Assembly (NCBI GenBank): GCA_902783545.1
Contig: CACZRD010000124.1
Span: forward strand, 1 to 64,000
Reading direction: 5' to 3'
Length of the DNA: 64,000 nt
Source of the DNA: an uncultured Bacteroidales bacterium
GTDB taxonomy: Bacteria; Bacteroidota; Bacteroidia; Bacteroidales; Paludibacteraceae
Below, in pieces: positions 25,908 through 34,716 of the stretch. The position numbers were made by a program, and so were the translations under genes. The stretch's first letter is position 1. Each line of letters begins with the position of its first letter. The notes under the pieces are model-generated. The model ran no database searches, was not told the origin of the DNA, and saw only the letters and a list, made by a program, of their open reading frames with translations.

Positions 25908-27155
25908 ATGAAAAAGTTATCAGTAGTATTAGCTGTACTCTTGGTTAGTTTGGCTGCATGTCAGGCACAAGAGAAGAAACAGCGCCCGATGGACAATGAA
26001 GCCATTCAGTTTGCCATGTCAATGGGTATCGGCTGGAACCTCGGTAACCAGATGGATGCTCACTACGACGGTTGTTCGTACGAGACCGGTTGGGGCAACA
26101 AAGCCGCTACGCAGCAGACCTTCAACGGCCTGGCTAAAGCAGGCTTCCGATCTGTCCGAATCCCTGTCACCTGGATGGGACATATCGGCAATGCGCCGAC
26201 CTATACGATAGAGAAAGGCTGGATGGATCGTGTGGACGAGCTCGTTCATATGGCACATAAGGCCGGACTGATCGTTATCATCAATATCCACCACGACGGT
26301 TTTGGTGCATCCGACACCCCGAGCAAGGGGGCACACTGGATTGACCTGCAGGCAGCTGTGGCTGACGAGGAGCGTAACCAACTGATCAAACAGGAGTTGA
26401 CGATGGTTTGGCTGCAGATCGGCAAGCGTTTCGCTAACGACGGCGAGTGGCTGGTGTTCGAGACGCTGAACGAGATCCAGGACGGCGGCTGGGGCGGCGG
26501 TGCCAACCGTACAGACGGCGGAGCACAGTACAAGGTGCTCAACGAGTGGAACCAAGTATGTGTGGATGCTATCCGTGCAGCCGGCGGCAAGAACGAGACA
26601 CGTTATATCGGCGTGCCGGGATATGTATGCAACCCCGAGTTGACTGTGGAGAACCTCGTGTTGCCGACGGACAATGTGCCGAATAGACTGATGGTGGCTG
26701 TACATAGTTATGACCCGTGGGATTTTGCGGGATCGGCAGCCGTCCAGGAGTGGGGACATACGGGCGTGGATGTCGTGCAGGGCGTAGGCGAAGAGGCGTA
26801 CGTGAATATGCTCAACCGCTTGTTCAATATGTACGTGCGTCGCGGGATTCCTGTGTATTTCGGTGAGTTCGGTGCAGTACGTCGTGCAAACAAAGATGAC
26901 GAGCAATTTCGTCTGTACTACTTCCGCTATATATGCAAGGCGATGCGTGACCGCCGTATCCCGGCATTGTATTGGGATAACGGCAACAGCAAGGGTGGCA
27001 ACGACGGTTTCGGCGTGATAGACCATGCTACAGGACGGTACATTGGCAGCGGCGAGCAGGCAGTGCGCGCGATGGTGGATAGTTGGGAAAACAACGATCC
27101 GAGTTACACGCTGCAGTCGATCTATGATAGTGCACCCACATCGACACGCAAATAA
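25908..27155 (+). CDS. GH5 endo-beta-glucanase lipoprotein
   Basis: Secreted endoglucanase cutting beta-1,4 glucan. The start MKKLSVVLAVLLVSLAACQAQ gives a type II signal peptide with lipobox Cys, so a lipoprotein exposed at the outer membrane is expected. GH5 features: GIGWNLGNQMDAHYDG, SVRIPVTWMGHI, VIINIHHDG, VFETLNEIQDGG with acid/base Glu about residue 189, VHSYDPWDF, and PVYFGEFGAVR with nucleophile Glu about residue 320. The WNLGN signature fits GH5_4 or GH5_2-like cellulases/xyloglucanases; the subfamily is uncertain. Between GH94 and SusC, which suits supply of oligosaccharides for import. Confidence 0.9.
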   Translation: MKKLSVVLAVLLVSLAACQAQEKKQRPMDNEAIQFAMSMGIGWNLGNQMDAHYDGCSYETGWGNKAATQQTFNGLAKAGFRSVRIPVTWMGHIGNAPTYTIEKGWMDRVDELVHMAHKAGLIVIINIHHDGFGASDTPSKGAHWIDLQAAVADEERNQLIKQELTMVWLQIGKRFANDGEWLVFETLNEIQDGGWGGGANRTDGGAQYKVLNEWNQVCVDAIRAAGGKNETRYIGVPGYVCNPELTVENLVLPTDNVPNRLMVAVHSYDPWDFAGSAAVQEWGHTGVDVVQGVGEEAYVNMLNRLFNMYVRRGIPVYFGEFGAVRRANKDDEQFRLYYFRYICKAMRDRRIPALYWDNGNSKGGNDGFGVIDHATGRYIGSGEQAVRAMVDSWENNDPSYTLQSIYDSAPTSTRK

Positions 27156-27190
27156 CAAAACAATATAGTATTAATTAAAATTAGTTTATC

Positions 27191-30100
27191 ATGAAAATCT
27201 GTTTCAGACATCTGCTATGTCTCCTTGCTTTCGCTTTGGGATCAGCGAGCGTGGCATTTGCACAGAACACGGTGACGGGTACAGTGGAAGACGCTGACGG
27301 TCCGCTGATCGGCGCGAGCGTACTCGTCAAAGGAACGACGCGCGGTACGATTACCGACTTCGACGGTAACTATTCCATTGAAGCGAACATCGGCGATGAG
27401 CTGGAGTTCTCGTACATGGGCTACAGCGCACAGACAATCGCTGTCAACGGCAACGTCATCAATGTGATGATGCAGGAAGACACAGAGGTGCTCTCGGAGG
27501 TTGTTGTTACAGCCATGGGTATCAAACGTGACAAGAAAGCTCTCGGTTACGAGGTCGGCGAGATGAAAGGCGAAGACCTGACGAAAGCCGGAAACCCGAA
27601 TGCCGCGAACTCGATGGCCGGACGTGTTGCTGGTCTGGTTGTACAAGAAACAGCCGGCGGAGCTTCGGGTTCGACGCGCGTTGTGTTGCGTGGTGCAACG
27701 GAGATCACCGGTGACAACCAGCCATTGTATGTGATTGACGGTGTGCCGATGGATAACACCAGTTTCGGTCAAGCCGGCACAGAAGGCGGTTATGACTTGG
27801 GCAACGGACTGTCGTCACTGAATCCCGATGACATCGAATCGATGTCAGTACTGAAAGGCCCGGCAGCAGCAGCCTTGTATGGTAGCCGTGCCAGCCACGG
27901 TGTGATCCTGATCACCACGAAGAAAGCCGATACCGGCGATGCCAAGTGGAGCGTGGAGTACAACGGAACAATCACTCTGGATGACCAACTCAGCAAGTGG
28001 GACAACGTACAGCAGGTGTACGGAATGGGTTCCGAAGGTATGTACAACGTCGATGCCGTAAGTAACACGAACAAGTCGTGGGGACCGAAGGCTGACGAGG
28101 GACTGATGTTGCGTTACTATGACGGTCAGGAGCACCCCTTCAAGATTATCCCGAACAACACGGCGCACTTCTTCGAGCTCGGTCTGACAGCCACGAATAC
28201 GGCTGTTGTATCGATGAACACCGGCAAGACGGGTATTCGTTTCGCTTATTCGGATATGCGCAACAAAGACATCCTGCCGAACTCGAACATGAGCCGTAAC
28301 GTGCTGACACTGCGTGCCAACACATCGATCGGTCCGGTTGACTTGGACTTCAATGTCAACTACACACACGAGGATGTGAAGAACCGTCCGGCATTGGGCG
28401 ATGACAAGTCTAACGTAGGTAAGAACCTTATGACACTGTCAACGACCTACGATCAGGCGTGGCTCAAGAACTACCAGAACGAGCTGGGTGAGTACCAGAA
28501 CTGGAACGGAATGGATCCCTACAACGTCAACCCGTATTGGGAGATCTATAAGAACAAGAATCAGTCGTACAAAGACCTGCTCCGTATGAACGGAAAGATT
28601 GTGTATAACATCATTCCGCAATTGAAGATTCAGGCAACGGTAGGTGCCGAGCTGAACCGCTTCCAATTCTCGGACTTCAAATATCCGACCACACCGGGTT
28701 ATGAGGCCGGTCGCCTGCAGAACAGCTATTACAACAACCGTATGATCAACGCCGAGGCGTTAGGTATCTATACGGACAGTTGGGGTGACTTCGACTTCAC
28801 GGCAACCGCCGGTATGAACATATATAACGTGAACAACCGCACGGTGATCAACACCGGCACGGACATGAGCGTGCGTGAGGTGATAGCAATGTCGAGCTTT
28901 GAGGAGCAGTCGGTACAGGAAGAAGCTTATACCAAACGTATCGTATCCGTATTCGGATCGATGAACCTCGGCTGGCGTCATATGCTGTACTTGGACGCCA
29001 CGGTGCGCGGAGACAAGTCTTCGACCCTGGCAGCAGGCAAGAACATGTACGTCTATCCGTCTGTGAGCGGATCGTGGGTGTTCTCCGAGTTGATAACAGG
29101 TAACCGTAAGGTGTTGCCTTATGGTAAAGTCCGTTTGAGCTGGGCTGAGGTAGGTAGCGATACCGATCCATATCAACTGGCTCTCCGTTATGCGAAATCG
29201 CAGTTCAGTTACACGGGGTACACGATCGGTTCGGTGTATAGCAATCTTGTTCCGAATGCCGATCTCAAGCCGACGCGTACACGTTCCATCGAAACAGGTT
29301 TTGAGACCAAGTGGTGCAACAGCCGCATCAGCCTCGACTTCACGTTCTATCATCAGAAGTCGCGCGATCAGATCATCGCTATGGCTACATCGCCTGCCAG
29401 CGGTTATGAGTACCGTCTGATCAACGCCGGCGAGATCCTCAACCAAGGTTTTGAGATCACGTTTGGCGCACGTCTGGTGCAGACTAAGGATTTCAGTTGG
29501 GACTTGAACCTCAACTGGTCGAAGAACAACAACAAAGTGCTCAAGCTGGTGGAAGGCACGACGGAGCTCGAGTTGGCGAAAGCTACGTGGTGTAATGTCT
29601 ATGTATCTGCCCGTGAGGGTGAGGATTACGGTTCGATCTGCGGTCCGGCTCTGGCGCGTAATGCGGAAGGTCGTGTGATCGTGGACGGAACGACCGGTCT
29701 GCCTAAGTATACTACGGAGAACAAAGTGCTGGGTAACGCCCAATGGGACTGGACAGGCGGTCTGAGCACCACCTTGCGCTACAAGATGGTCAGCTTGCAT
29801 GCCTTGTTTGACGTGAAGGTCGGTGCAGATATATTCTCGATGTCAGAGCGCTCGGCATACGAGACCGGTAAAGCCAAAGAGACCTTGGTGGGGCGTGCCG
29901 AGTGGTACAAATCAGAGGAAGAACGTAAGGCTGCCGGCGTGACAAGCGGTTGGAAGGCTACAGGCGGTTACCTCGTAGATGGTGTGATAGACAATGGCGA
30001 CGGTACATACCGTGAGAATGATATCTATATCAATCCTGAGAAATACTGGTATGAGGTATCGCGTAACTCGCCTGAACTGTTCATCTATGACAACTCGTAC

Positions 30101-30334
30101 ATCAAGTGCCGTGAGCTCACGCTCACACTGGATTTCCCGAGAGAGTGGCTGGATAAGAAAGGTATAGTGAAACACGTAGGCATCAGCTTCGTGGCTCGTA
30201 ATCCGTTCATCGTATGGAAGAACATCAAGGATATCGATCCTGATGCACAGTACAATACTTCCGGTTTAGGTCTGGAGTATGGTTCGCTGCCCAGCCGCAG
30301 AAGCTATGGTCTGAACTTTAATATCAAATTCTAA
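27191..30334 (+). CDS. susC: SusC/RagA-like TonB-dependent oligosaccharide transporter
   Basis: Outer-membrane importer that pairs with the SusD-like lid encoded next. Signal peptide (LLAFALGSASVAFAQ), carboxypeptidase-D regulatory-like domain at about 25-105 (VTGTVEDADGPLIGASVLVK), SusC plug with NAANSMAGRVAGLVV and PLYVIDGVPMD, then LNPDDIESMSVLKGPAAAALYGSR and VILITTKK. A long 22-strand-type barrel ends SRRSYGLNFNIKF with terminal Phe. 1047 residues is typical. Part of the beta-glucan locus, so cello-oligosaccharide import is inferred. Confidence 0.95.
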   Translation: MKICFRHLLCLLAFALGSASVAFAQNTVTGTVEDADGPLIGASVLVKGTTRGTITDFDGNYSIEANIGDELEFSYMGYSAQTIAVNGNVINVMMQEDTEVLSEVVVTAMGIKRDKKALGYEVGEMKGEDLTKAGNPNAANSMAGRVAGLVVQETAGGASGSTRVVLRGATEITGDNQPLYVIDGVPMDNTSFGQAGTEGGYDLGNGLSSLNPDDIESMSVLKGPAAAALYGSRASHGVILITTKKADTGDAKWSVEYNGTITLDDQLSKWDNVQQVYGMGSEGMYNVDAVSNTNKSWGPKADEGLMLRYYDGQEHPFKIIPNNTAHFFELGLTATNTAVVSMNTGKTGIRFAYSDMRNKDILPNSNMSRNVLTLRANTSIGPVDLDFNVNYTHEDVKNRPALGDDKSNVGKNLMTLSTTYDQAWLKNYQNELGEYQNWNGMDPYNVNPYWEIYKNKNQSYKDLLRMNGKIVYNIIPQLKIQATVGAELNRFQFSDFKYPTTPGYEAGRLQNSYYNNRMINAEALGIYTDSWGDFDFTATAGMNIYNVNNRTVINTGTDMSVREVIAMSSFEEQSVQEEAYTKRIVSVFGSMNLGWRHMLYLDATVRGDKSSTLAAGKNMYVYPSVSGSWVFSELITGNRKVLPYGKVRLSWAEVGSDTDPYQLALRYAKSQFSYTGYTIGSVYSNLVPNADLKPTRTRSIETGFETKWCNSRISLDFTFYHQKSRDQIIAMATSPASGYEYRLINAGEILNQGFEITFGARLVQTKDFSWDLNLNWSKNNNKVLKLVEGTTELELAKATWCNVYVSAREGEDYGSICGPALARNAEGRVIVDGTTGLPKYTTENKVLGNAQWDWTGGLSTTLRYKMVSLHALFDVKVGADIFSMSERSAYETGKAKETLVGRAEWYKSEEERKAAGVTSGWKATGGYLVDGVIDNGDGTYRENDIYINPEKYWYEVSRNSPELFIYDNSYIKCRELTLTLDFPREWLDKKGIVKHVGISFVARNPFIVWKNIKDIDPDAQYNTSGLGLEYGSLPSRRSYGLNFNIKF

Positions 30335-30341
30335 CTCGTGA

Positions 30342-30369
30342 AGTGAAAAATGAAAATTAAAATGAAAGG
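30342..30369. repeat. A-rich heptamer array in the susC-susD gap
   Basis: GTGAAAA, ATGAAAA, TTAAAAA, TGAAAGG. Weak because of low complexity, but it is in phase with the 7-bp period seen elsewhere. Confidence 0.45.
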
Positions 30370-30378
30370 AAAAAAGTT

Positions 30379-32061
30379 ATGAAGAAGATATTTTATATTG
30401 TGGCTTTGTCCCTTGTTTTCGTTTCTTGCTCTGACGAGATTTACAAGGAGATCAATACTGACCCGACCAAGGCTTCGCAGTTCAATCCGGCGCTACAACT
30501 CACATACTCGGAGTTACAGACGTACGGAGATATGAACTACGTTGATGTACACCGTTTGTACATCTATGCCTTCACACAGCATCTGATGGGATGTTGGAAT
30601 ACAACGAACTACGGTGGTCAGCACCGTATGGATGACAACGAAATGGCTCGTCCGTGGAACAACCTGTACCCGGGTGCGATGCGTAACCTGACGGACGCTA
30701 TTGCCAAGTCCGGTGACGAACCGACGTACAAGAACGTCAATGCAGCACTGCGTATCTACCGCGTATATGTCGGTTCGTTGTTGACGGATTACTACGGCGA
30801 TATACCATACACAGAGACCGGATTAGCTTATCTGACCGGTGAGTCGAACCCCAAGTACGACACGCAGGAAGAGTTGTACAAACTGTTCTTCAGCGAGCTG
30901 AAGGCTGCTGCTGCCCAGTTGGATGTGCAAGGCGGTCCGATCACGAGTGACCCGTTGTTTGAAGGAGATGTGGAAGCATGGCGGCTATTTGCCAACTCGT
31001 TGCGCTTGCGTTATGCAATGCGTATCAGCGGCGTCCTGCCAGACCTGGCTAAGACTGAGTTTGAGTCAGCGCTGGAAGACGGTGTGATGGCAAGTGCGGC
31101 GGATAATGCATGTGTCAAGCACATGAATGTGGCCTATAGTTTTGGCCAGGAGTCGTACAAAGACTTCCGTGGCAATGCTCTGGCGAAGTACTTCTACGGT
31201 AACGATCCATCGAACAACCCGACATATATCTGCCAGACGTTCTGGGAGCAGCTGTACAATAACAATGACCCACGTACAACCCGTCTGTGCCGGTTCTATA
31301 TCGACGACTTCATGTCGCTGTCAAGCGCAGACGGCCGAATTGATATGACAGATGCGGTTATAGCCACGCAGAAGGCTAATTCCGAGTCGGAGATTATCTA
31401 CATGGTTCCTCCCGGATATTTCTCATGGGACAACTGGCCCAGCTATACGGATATCCCGGGCAGTGCGTTGGCAAACCAGATTGCGGATGTTAAGGCCGCT
31501 CATCCGGACTACAACCCTGGAGAGAACCCTCGCTGGTTGCTGCCTAAGTTGGCAAACAACTTCCTGCGCTCGGATAATCCGGGTGTGTTGATGACCTATG
31601 CAGAAGTATGCTTCTTGCGTGCCGAGGCTTCGGTGCTGTGGGGTATAGGAGGCGAAGCCAAAGCGTTGTACGAGGCAGGTATTCGTGCCGCTATGGATCT
31701 GCTGGCTGATTATTACGGTTGCACCGCAATTACCGATAGCGAGTATGCTGATTATATAGCTCAGCCGTCTATCGCCTTTGGCGCAGCATCCGAGCAGCAG
31801 AAGAGCCAGATCAATACGCAAGCGTGGATCTTGCATTTCCATAACCCGGCAGAAGCCTGGGCTAATGTGCGTCGTTCAGACTATCCGAAGCTGAAAGCAC
31901 CGGAAAGCAAGAACCCGCTCATTGACGGTGCTGATATCCCTGTACGCCTCTGCTATCCGCTCAAGGAAGAGACTTACAGCAAAGAGGAGTACGAGCAGGC
32001 TAAGAGCCGTGTAGCCGGAACGTATGACTGGCATGCGCGCTTGTGGTGGGATGTGAAGTAA
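30379..32061 (+). CDS. susD: SusD/RagB-like starch-binding-type lipoprotein (SusD-like 2 type)
   Basis: Substrate-binding lid of the SusC transporter. Lipoprotein signal (YIVALSLVFVSCSDE), then EINTDPTKASQFNPALQLTYSELQTYG, the opening typical of the SusD-like_2 group, TPR helices and the RYAMRISGVLPDLA segment; ends WHARLWWDVK. 560 residues. 44 nt after susC. Confidence 0.93.
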   Translation: MKKIFYIVALSLVFVSCSDEIYKEINTDPTKASQFNPALQLTYSELQTYGDMNYVDVHRLYIYAFTQHLMGCWNTTNYGGQHRMDDNEMARPWNNLYPGAMRNLTDAIAKSGDEPTYKNVNAALRIYRVYVGSLLTDYYGDIPYTETGLAYLTGESNPKYDTQEELYKLFFSELKAAAAQLDVQGGPITSDPLFEGDVEAWRLFANSLRLRYAMRISGVLPDLAKTEFESALEDGVMASAADNACVKHMNVAYSFGQESYKDFRGNALAKYFYGNDPSNNPTYICQTFWEQLYNNNDPRTTRLCRFYIDDFMSLSSADGRIDMTDAVIATQKANSESEIIYMVPPGYFSWDNWPSYTDIPGSALANQIADVKAAHPDYNPGENPRWLLPKLANNFLRSDNPGVLMTYAEVCFLRAEASVLWGIGGEAKALYEAGIRAAMDLLADYYGCTAITDSEYADYIAQPSIAFGAASEQQKSQINTQAWILHFHNPAEAWANVRRSDYPKLKAPESKNPLIDGADIPVRLCYPLKEETYSKEEYEQAKSRVAGTYDWHARLWWDVK

Positions 32062-32089
32062 GTTTAGAGTTTAATGTTTAGAGTTTAGA
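32062..32089. repeat. Heptamer array, family D (4 units)
   Basis: GTTTAGA, GTTTAAT, GTTTAGA, GTTTAGA fill the whole gap between the SusD-like gene and the next ATG. The same unit occurs at 54551-54571. Confidence 0.9.
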
Positions 32090-32092
32090 GAT

Positions 32093-33355
32093 ATGAAAAA
32101 ATTATTTTATATAGCAGCAATGGCGCTACTCGTTTGCTTCACAGCGTGCGAGAACGAGACTCCGTTTGACACGCAGTCGCCCGATGATGCGCCGCAGATC
32201 CTCAAGCCGTATAACGAGTCGGGAACTGGTTCGTTTACCTACGATTTGGCTAACCCGGACACGCCGCTCTTTGACTCCGTGACGGTGACTCCGTCGGCTT
32301 ATACCACAATCAACTGGTATTTGGATGGTCAGAAGATATACACCGGCAAGAAGATTGAGATGTGTTTCCCTGCCGGAACGTATGCATTGCGCATAGAGGC
32401 TGTGACAAATAAGGGTTTGAGCACATACCGCGACGGAAAAGTTGTCGTTCATCCGTACGATGCCGACCCGTATTCCGCTGCTCCGGCAGGCGGGCGACAT
32501 GCAGCTCCCGAGATGAGTGTCACGATTGACGGACAGAACTTGAGCAAGGTTTCCGAGATCGTTATTTCCGATGACCTGTTTGCAAAGGAAGTACGGAACT
32601 CTGTAACTCCGACCACTGCGACAGATGCCGAACTCACATTTGTTATGCCCGAATTAGGGGACGGAAAGTATTATCTTCGTCTGAAGGATGCTGACGGTAA
32701 GTTGTATGGTGCTGACGGCATCGAGGTGCACAACGGCTCCGTTGTTCTCGCCGGCTTTGGATCATTCGAGCCGGGCGCGGAGTGGGTACTGACCGGTGTA
32801 AATCTGCAGAACGTTGCGTCTGTCAAGGTGGACGAGACAACGATCACCACTCTCACTGCAACGGAGACATCGGTTACCCTTACAGCTCCTGCTGCTGAGG
32901 TCGGCGAGCACAAGCTATCCATGCTCAACAAGGACGGTTCAAGTGTGCTGTTTATCACATCGGAGGGTGCTGTGGCAGAAGCGAAGACGATTGTCAGTGA
33001 TGAGAAGACTATTTGGACGGGACCGAATTATATACAATGGAATGAAAATCGCGTACGCATTGAAAGTAGCGATATGGCGCAAGTTCCGGTCGGAGTAACT
33101 ATCATTATCTATTATGAGAAACTGCCGGCAGGACATGAAGGTTACTACGAAAATGGCGAATACAAGGAGTATCAAAAGATGAAGGTGATGACCGCTTGGT
33201 GGACAGATCTCTTCCCTGAGTTTGATGTCACCGACAGTACGCCTAACCCGTATACTTTCACCTACACGCAGGAAATGAAAGATCTTGTAGAAGCTCAAAA
33301 TGCATTGTCAATTGCCGGTTGGGGATTACAGATCAACAAGATTACCTATAAATAA
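32093..33355 (+). CDS. Surface glycan-binding lipoprotein (IPT/Ig-like domains)
   Basis: Probable SGBP that holds glucan at the surface in place of SusE/F. Lipoprotein signal (AMALLVCFTACENE). An Ig/PKD-like domain follows (SYTTINWYLDGQKIYTG region near 65-120), then two IPT/TIG-like domains (MSVTIDGQNLSKVSEIVISD and EWVLTGVNLQNVASVKVDE), and a C-terminal binding-type domain with exposed aromatics (TIWTGPNYIQWNE, TAWWTDLFPEF, IAGWGLQINKITY). No catalytic motif. Position after SusD and before a sugar symporter supports the role; the ligand is inferred from the neighbouring enzymes. Confidence 0.78.
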   Translation: MKKLFYIAAMALLVCFTACENETPFDTQSPDDAPQILKPYNESGTGSFTYDLANPDTPLFDSVTVTPSAYTTINWYLDGQKIYTGKKIEMCFPAGTYALRIEAVTNKGLSTYRDGKVVVHPYDADPYSAAPAGGRHAAPEMSVTIDGQNLSKVSEIVISDDLFAKEVRNSVTPTTATDAELTFVMPELGDGKYYLRLKDADGKLYGADGIEVHNGSVVLAGFGSFEPGAEWVLTGVNLQNVASVKVDETTITTLTATETSVTLTAPAAEVGEHKLSMLNKDGSSVLFITSEGAVAEAKTIVSDEKTIWTGPNYIQWNENRVRIESSDMAQVPVGVTIIIYYEKLPAGHEGYYENGEYKEYQKMKVMTAWWTDLFPEFDVTDSTPNPYTFTYTQEMKDLVEAQNALSIAGWGLQINKITYK

Positions 33356-33364
33356 TCGGTTACT

Positions 33365-34708
33365 ATGGCTCCGTTAAGAGAAAAGATAGGCTATGCTCTG
33401 GGTGATGCCGCGTCCGGCGGCATCACCTGGAAGATTATGTCTATCGCCTTCCCCTTGTTCTTTACGAATGTGTTCGGCCTGACGTTTGCCGATGCGGCTG
33501 CGTTGATGCTGCTGGCACGACTGTTCGATGTAGTGACTGATCCGCTGATGGGCAGTATCGCCGACCGCACGCAGTCGCGCTGGGGTACGTACCGCCCGTG
33601 GCTGATCTTCGGCTCGATTCCTTTCGGACTGATCTTTGCCATGCTGCTGTTCACGCCCGATCTGGGACCAACAGGCAAACGCATCTGGGCATATAGCTTC
33701 TACCTGCTGATGATGGCGTGCTACACGATGGTCAATGTGCCTTACGGGTCGCTACTGGGCGTGATGACTACCGACGACAACGAAAAGAACCAGTTCTCCG
33801 CGTTCCGTATGGTCGGTGCCTATGCCATGGGCTTTGTGACGCTGTTCTCATTCCCGTTCTTGCAGAAACTTGTAGGCGGAACAGAGCAACATCAGTATGC
33901 TGTACTCGGTGCGGGCTTTGGATTAGTGGCAGCGTTGATGACGTTCGCTTGCGGTATGCTGACCAAGGAACGTCATGAACCTATTCGTGCCGAGAAGTTC
34001 GAGTTCAAGCAGTTTGCGGATCTGTTCCGCAACCGGCCGTGGGTATATATGACGCTCGTAGCGTTCAGTTCGAACTTCTTCAACGGATTCCGTTATGCCG
34101 TAGTGGGCTACATGATTACGTACTGCCTTGGTGGGGATGTGACGTTTGGCACATTCATCATCAACTACACGGCCTTCATGGCGTTCAGCGAGGTGACCTG
34201 TATGCTCTTCGGTGCGCTGAGTCCGGCATATACGCGTAAGGTTGGTTCCAAGCGTATGGCATTCGTCTGGGCATCGGTGATCTGCACGATATTCTCTGTT
34301 GCGTACTTCTTTATTCCGATGGATCCGTCGTATCTGTGGCTGATGTTGGCTGTATCTATCCTTACCTCGATAGGTGTAGGATTCTACTCGCCGCTTATCT
34401 GGTCGATGTACGCCGATGTGGCGGATTATGCGACGGAGAAGAATGGAACAAGTTCTACAGGTCTGATCTTCTCGTCAGGAACGATGGCGCAGAAGTTCGG
34501 CGGAGCTATCTCCGGCAGTTTGACAGCCTTACTGCTTGGTTATGCAGGTTTGGTATCGCATCAAGATATGCTAACAGGCGAAACGATTGTCATGATTACC
34601 GATGAGCAATCAGTACGCACGATGATCTGGGCGCTGTTCTCTCTGTTCCCCGCTGCCATCGCGGCTATCATGGCACTGCTGGCATATAAGTTCCCGCTCC
34701 ATAAATAA
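33365..34708 (+). CDS. GPH-family (MelB-like) sugar:cation symporter
   Basis: Inner-membrane transporter moving oligosaccharide from periplasm to cytoplasm. About 12 hydrophobic helices in 447 residues. GPH signatures: EKIGYALGDAASGGITWKI, LLARLFDVVTDPLMGSIADRT followed by RWGTYRPWLIFG, VPYGSLLGVMTTDDNEKNQFSAFRM, and late SMYADVADYATEKNGTSSTGL. 9 nt after the SGBP gene and 8 nt before GH9. Together with cytosolic GH94 it completes the import-phosphorolysis route. Confidence 0.92.
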   Translation: MAPLREKIGYALGDAASGGITWKIMSIAFPLFFTNVFGLTFADAAALMLLARLFDVVTDPLMGSIADRTQSRWGTYRPWLIFGSIPFGLIFAMLLFTPDLGPTGKRIWAYSFYLLMMACYTMVNVPYGSLLGVMTTDDNEKNQFSAFRMVGAYAMGFVTLFSFPFLQKLVGGTEQHQYAVLGAGFGLVAALMTFACGMLTKERHEPIRAEKFEFKQFADLFRNRPWVYMTLVAFSSNFFNGFRYAVVGYMITYCLGGDVTFGTFIINYTAFMAFSEVTCMLFGALSPAYTRKVGSKRMAFVWASVICTIFSVAYFFIPMDPSYLWLMLAVSILTSIGVGFYSPLIWSMYADVADYATEKNGTSSTGLIFSSGTMAQKFGGAISGSLTALLLGYAGLVSHQDMLTGETIVMITDEQSVRTMIWALFSLFPAAIAAIMALLAYKFPLHK

Positions 34709-34716
34709 TCACTATT

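Noticed and set aside
26019..27158. 379-codon minus-strand open frame over the GH5 gene
   Set aside because: Shadow of a gene with intact catalytic motifs; long only because of codon bias.
28760..29800. 346-codon minus-strand open frame over susC
   Set aside because: Shadow of the TonB-dependent transporter; no recognisable domain.
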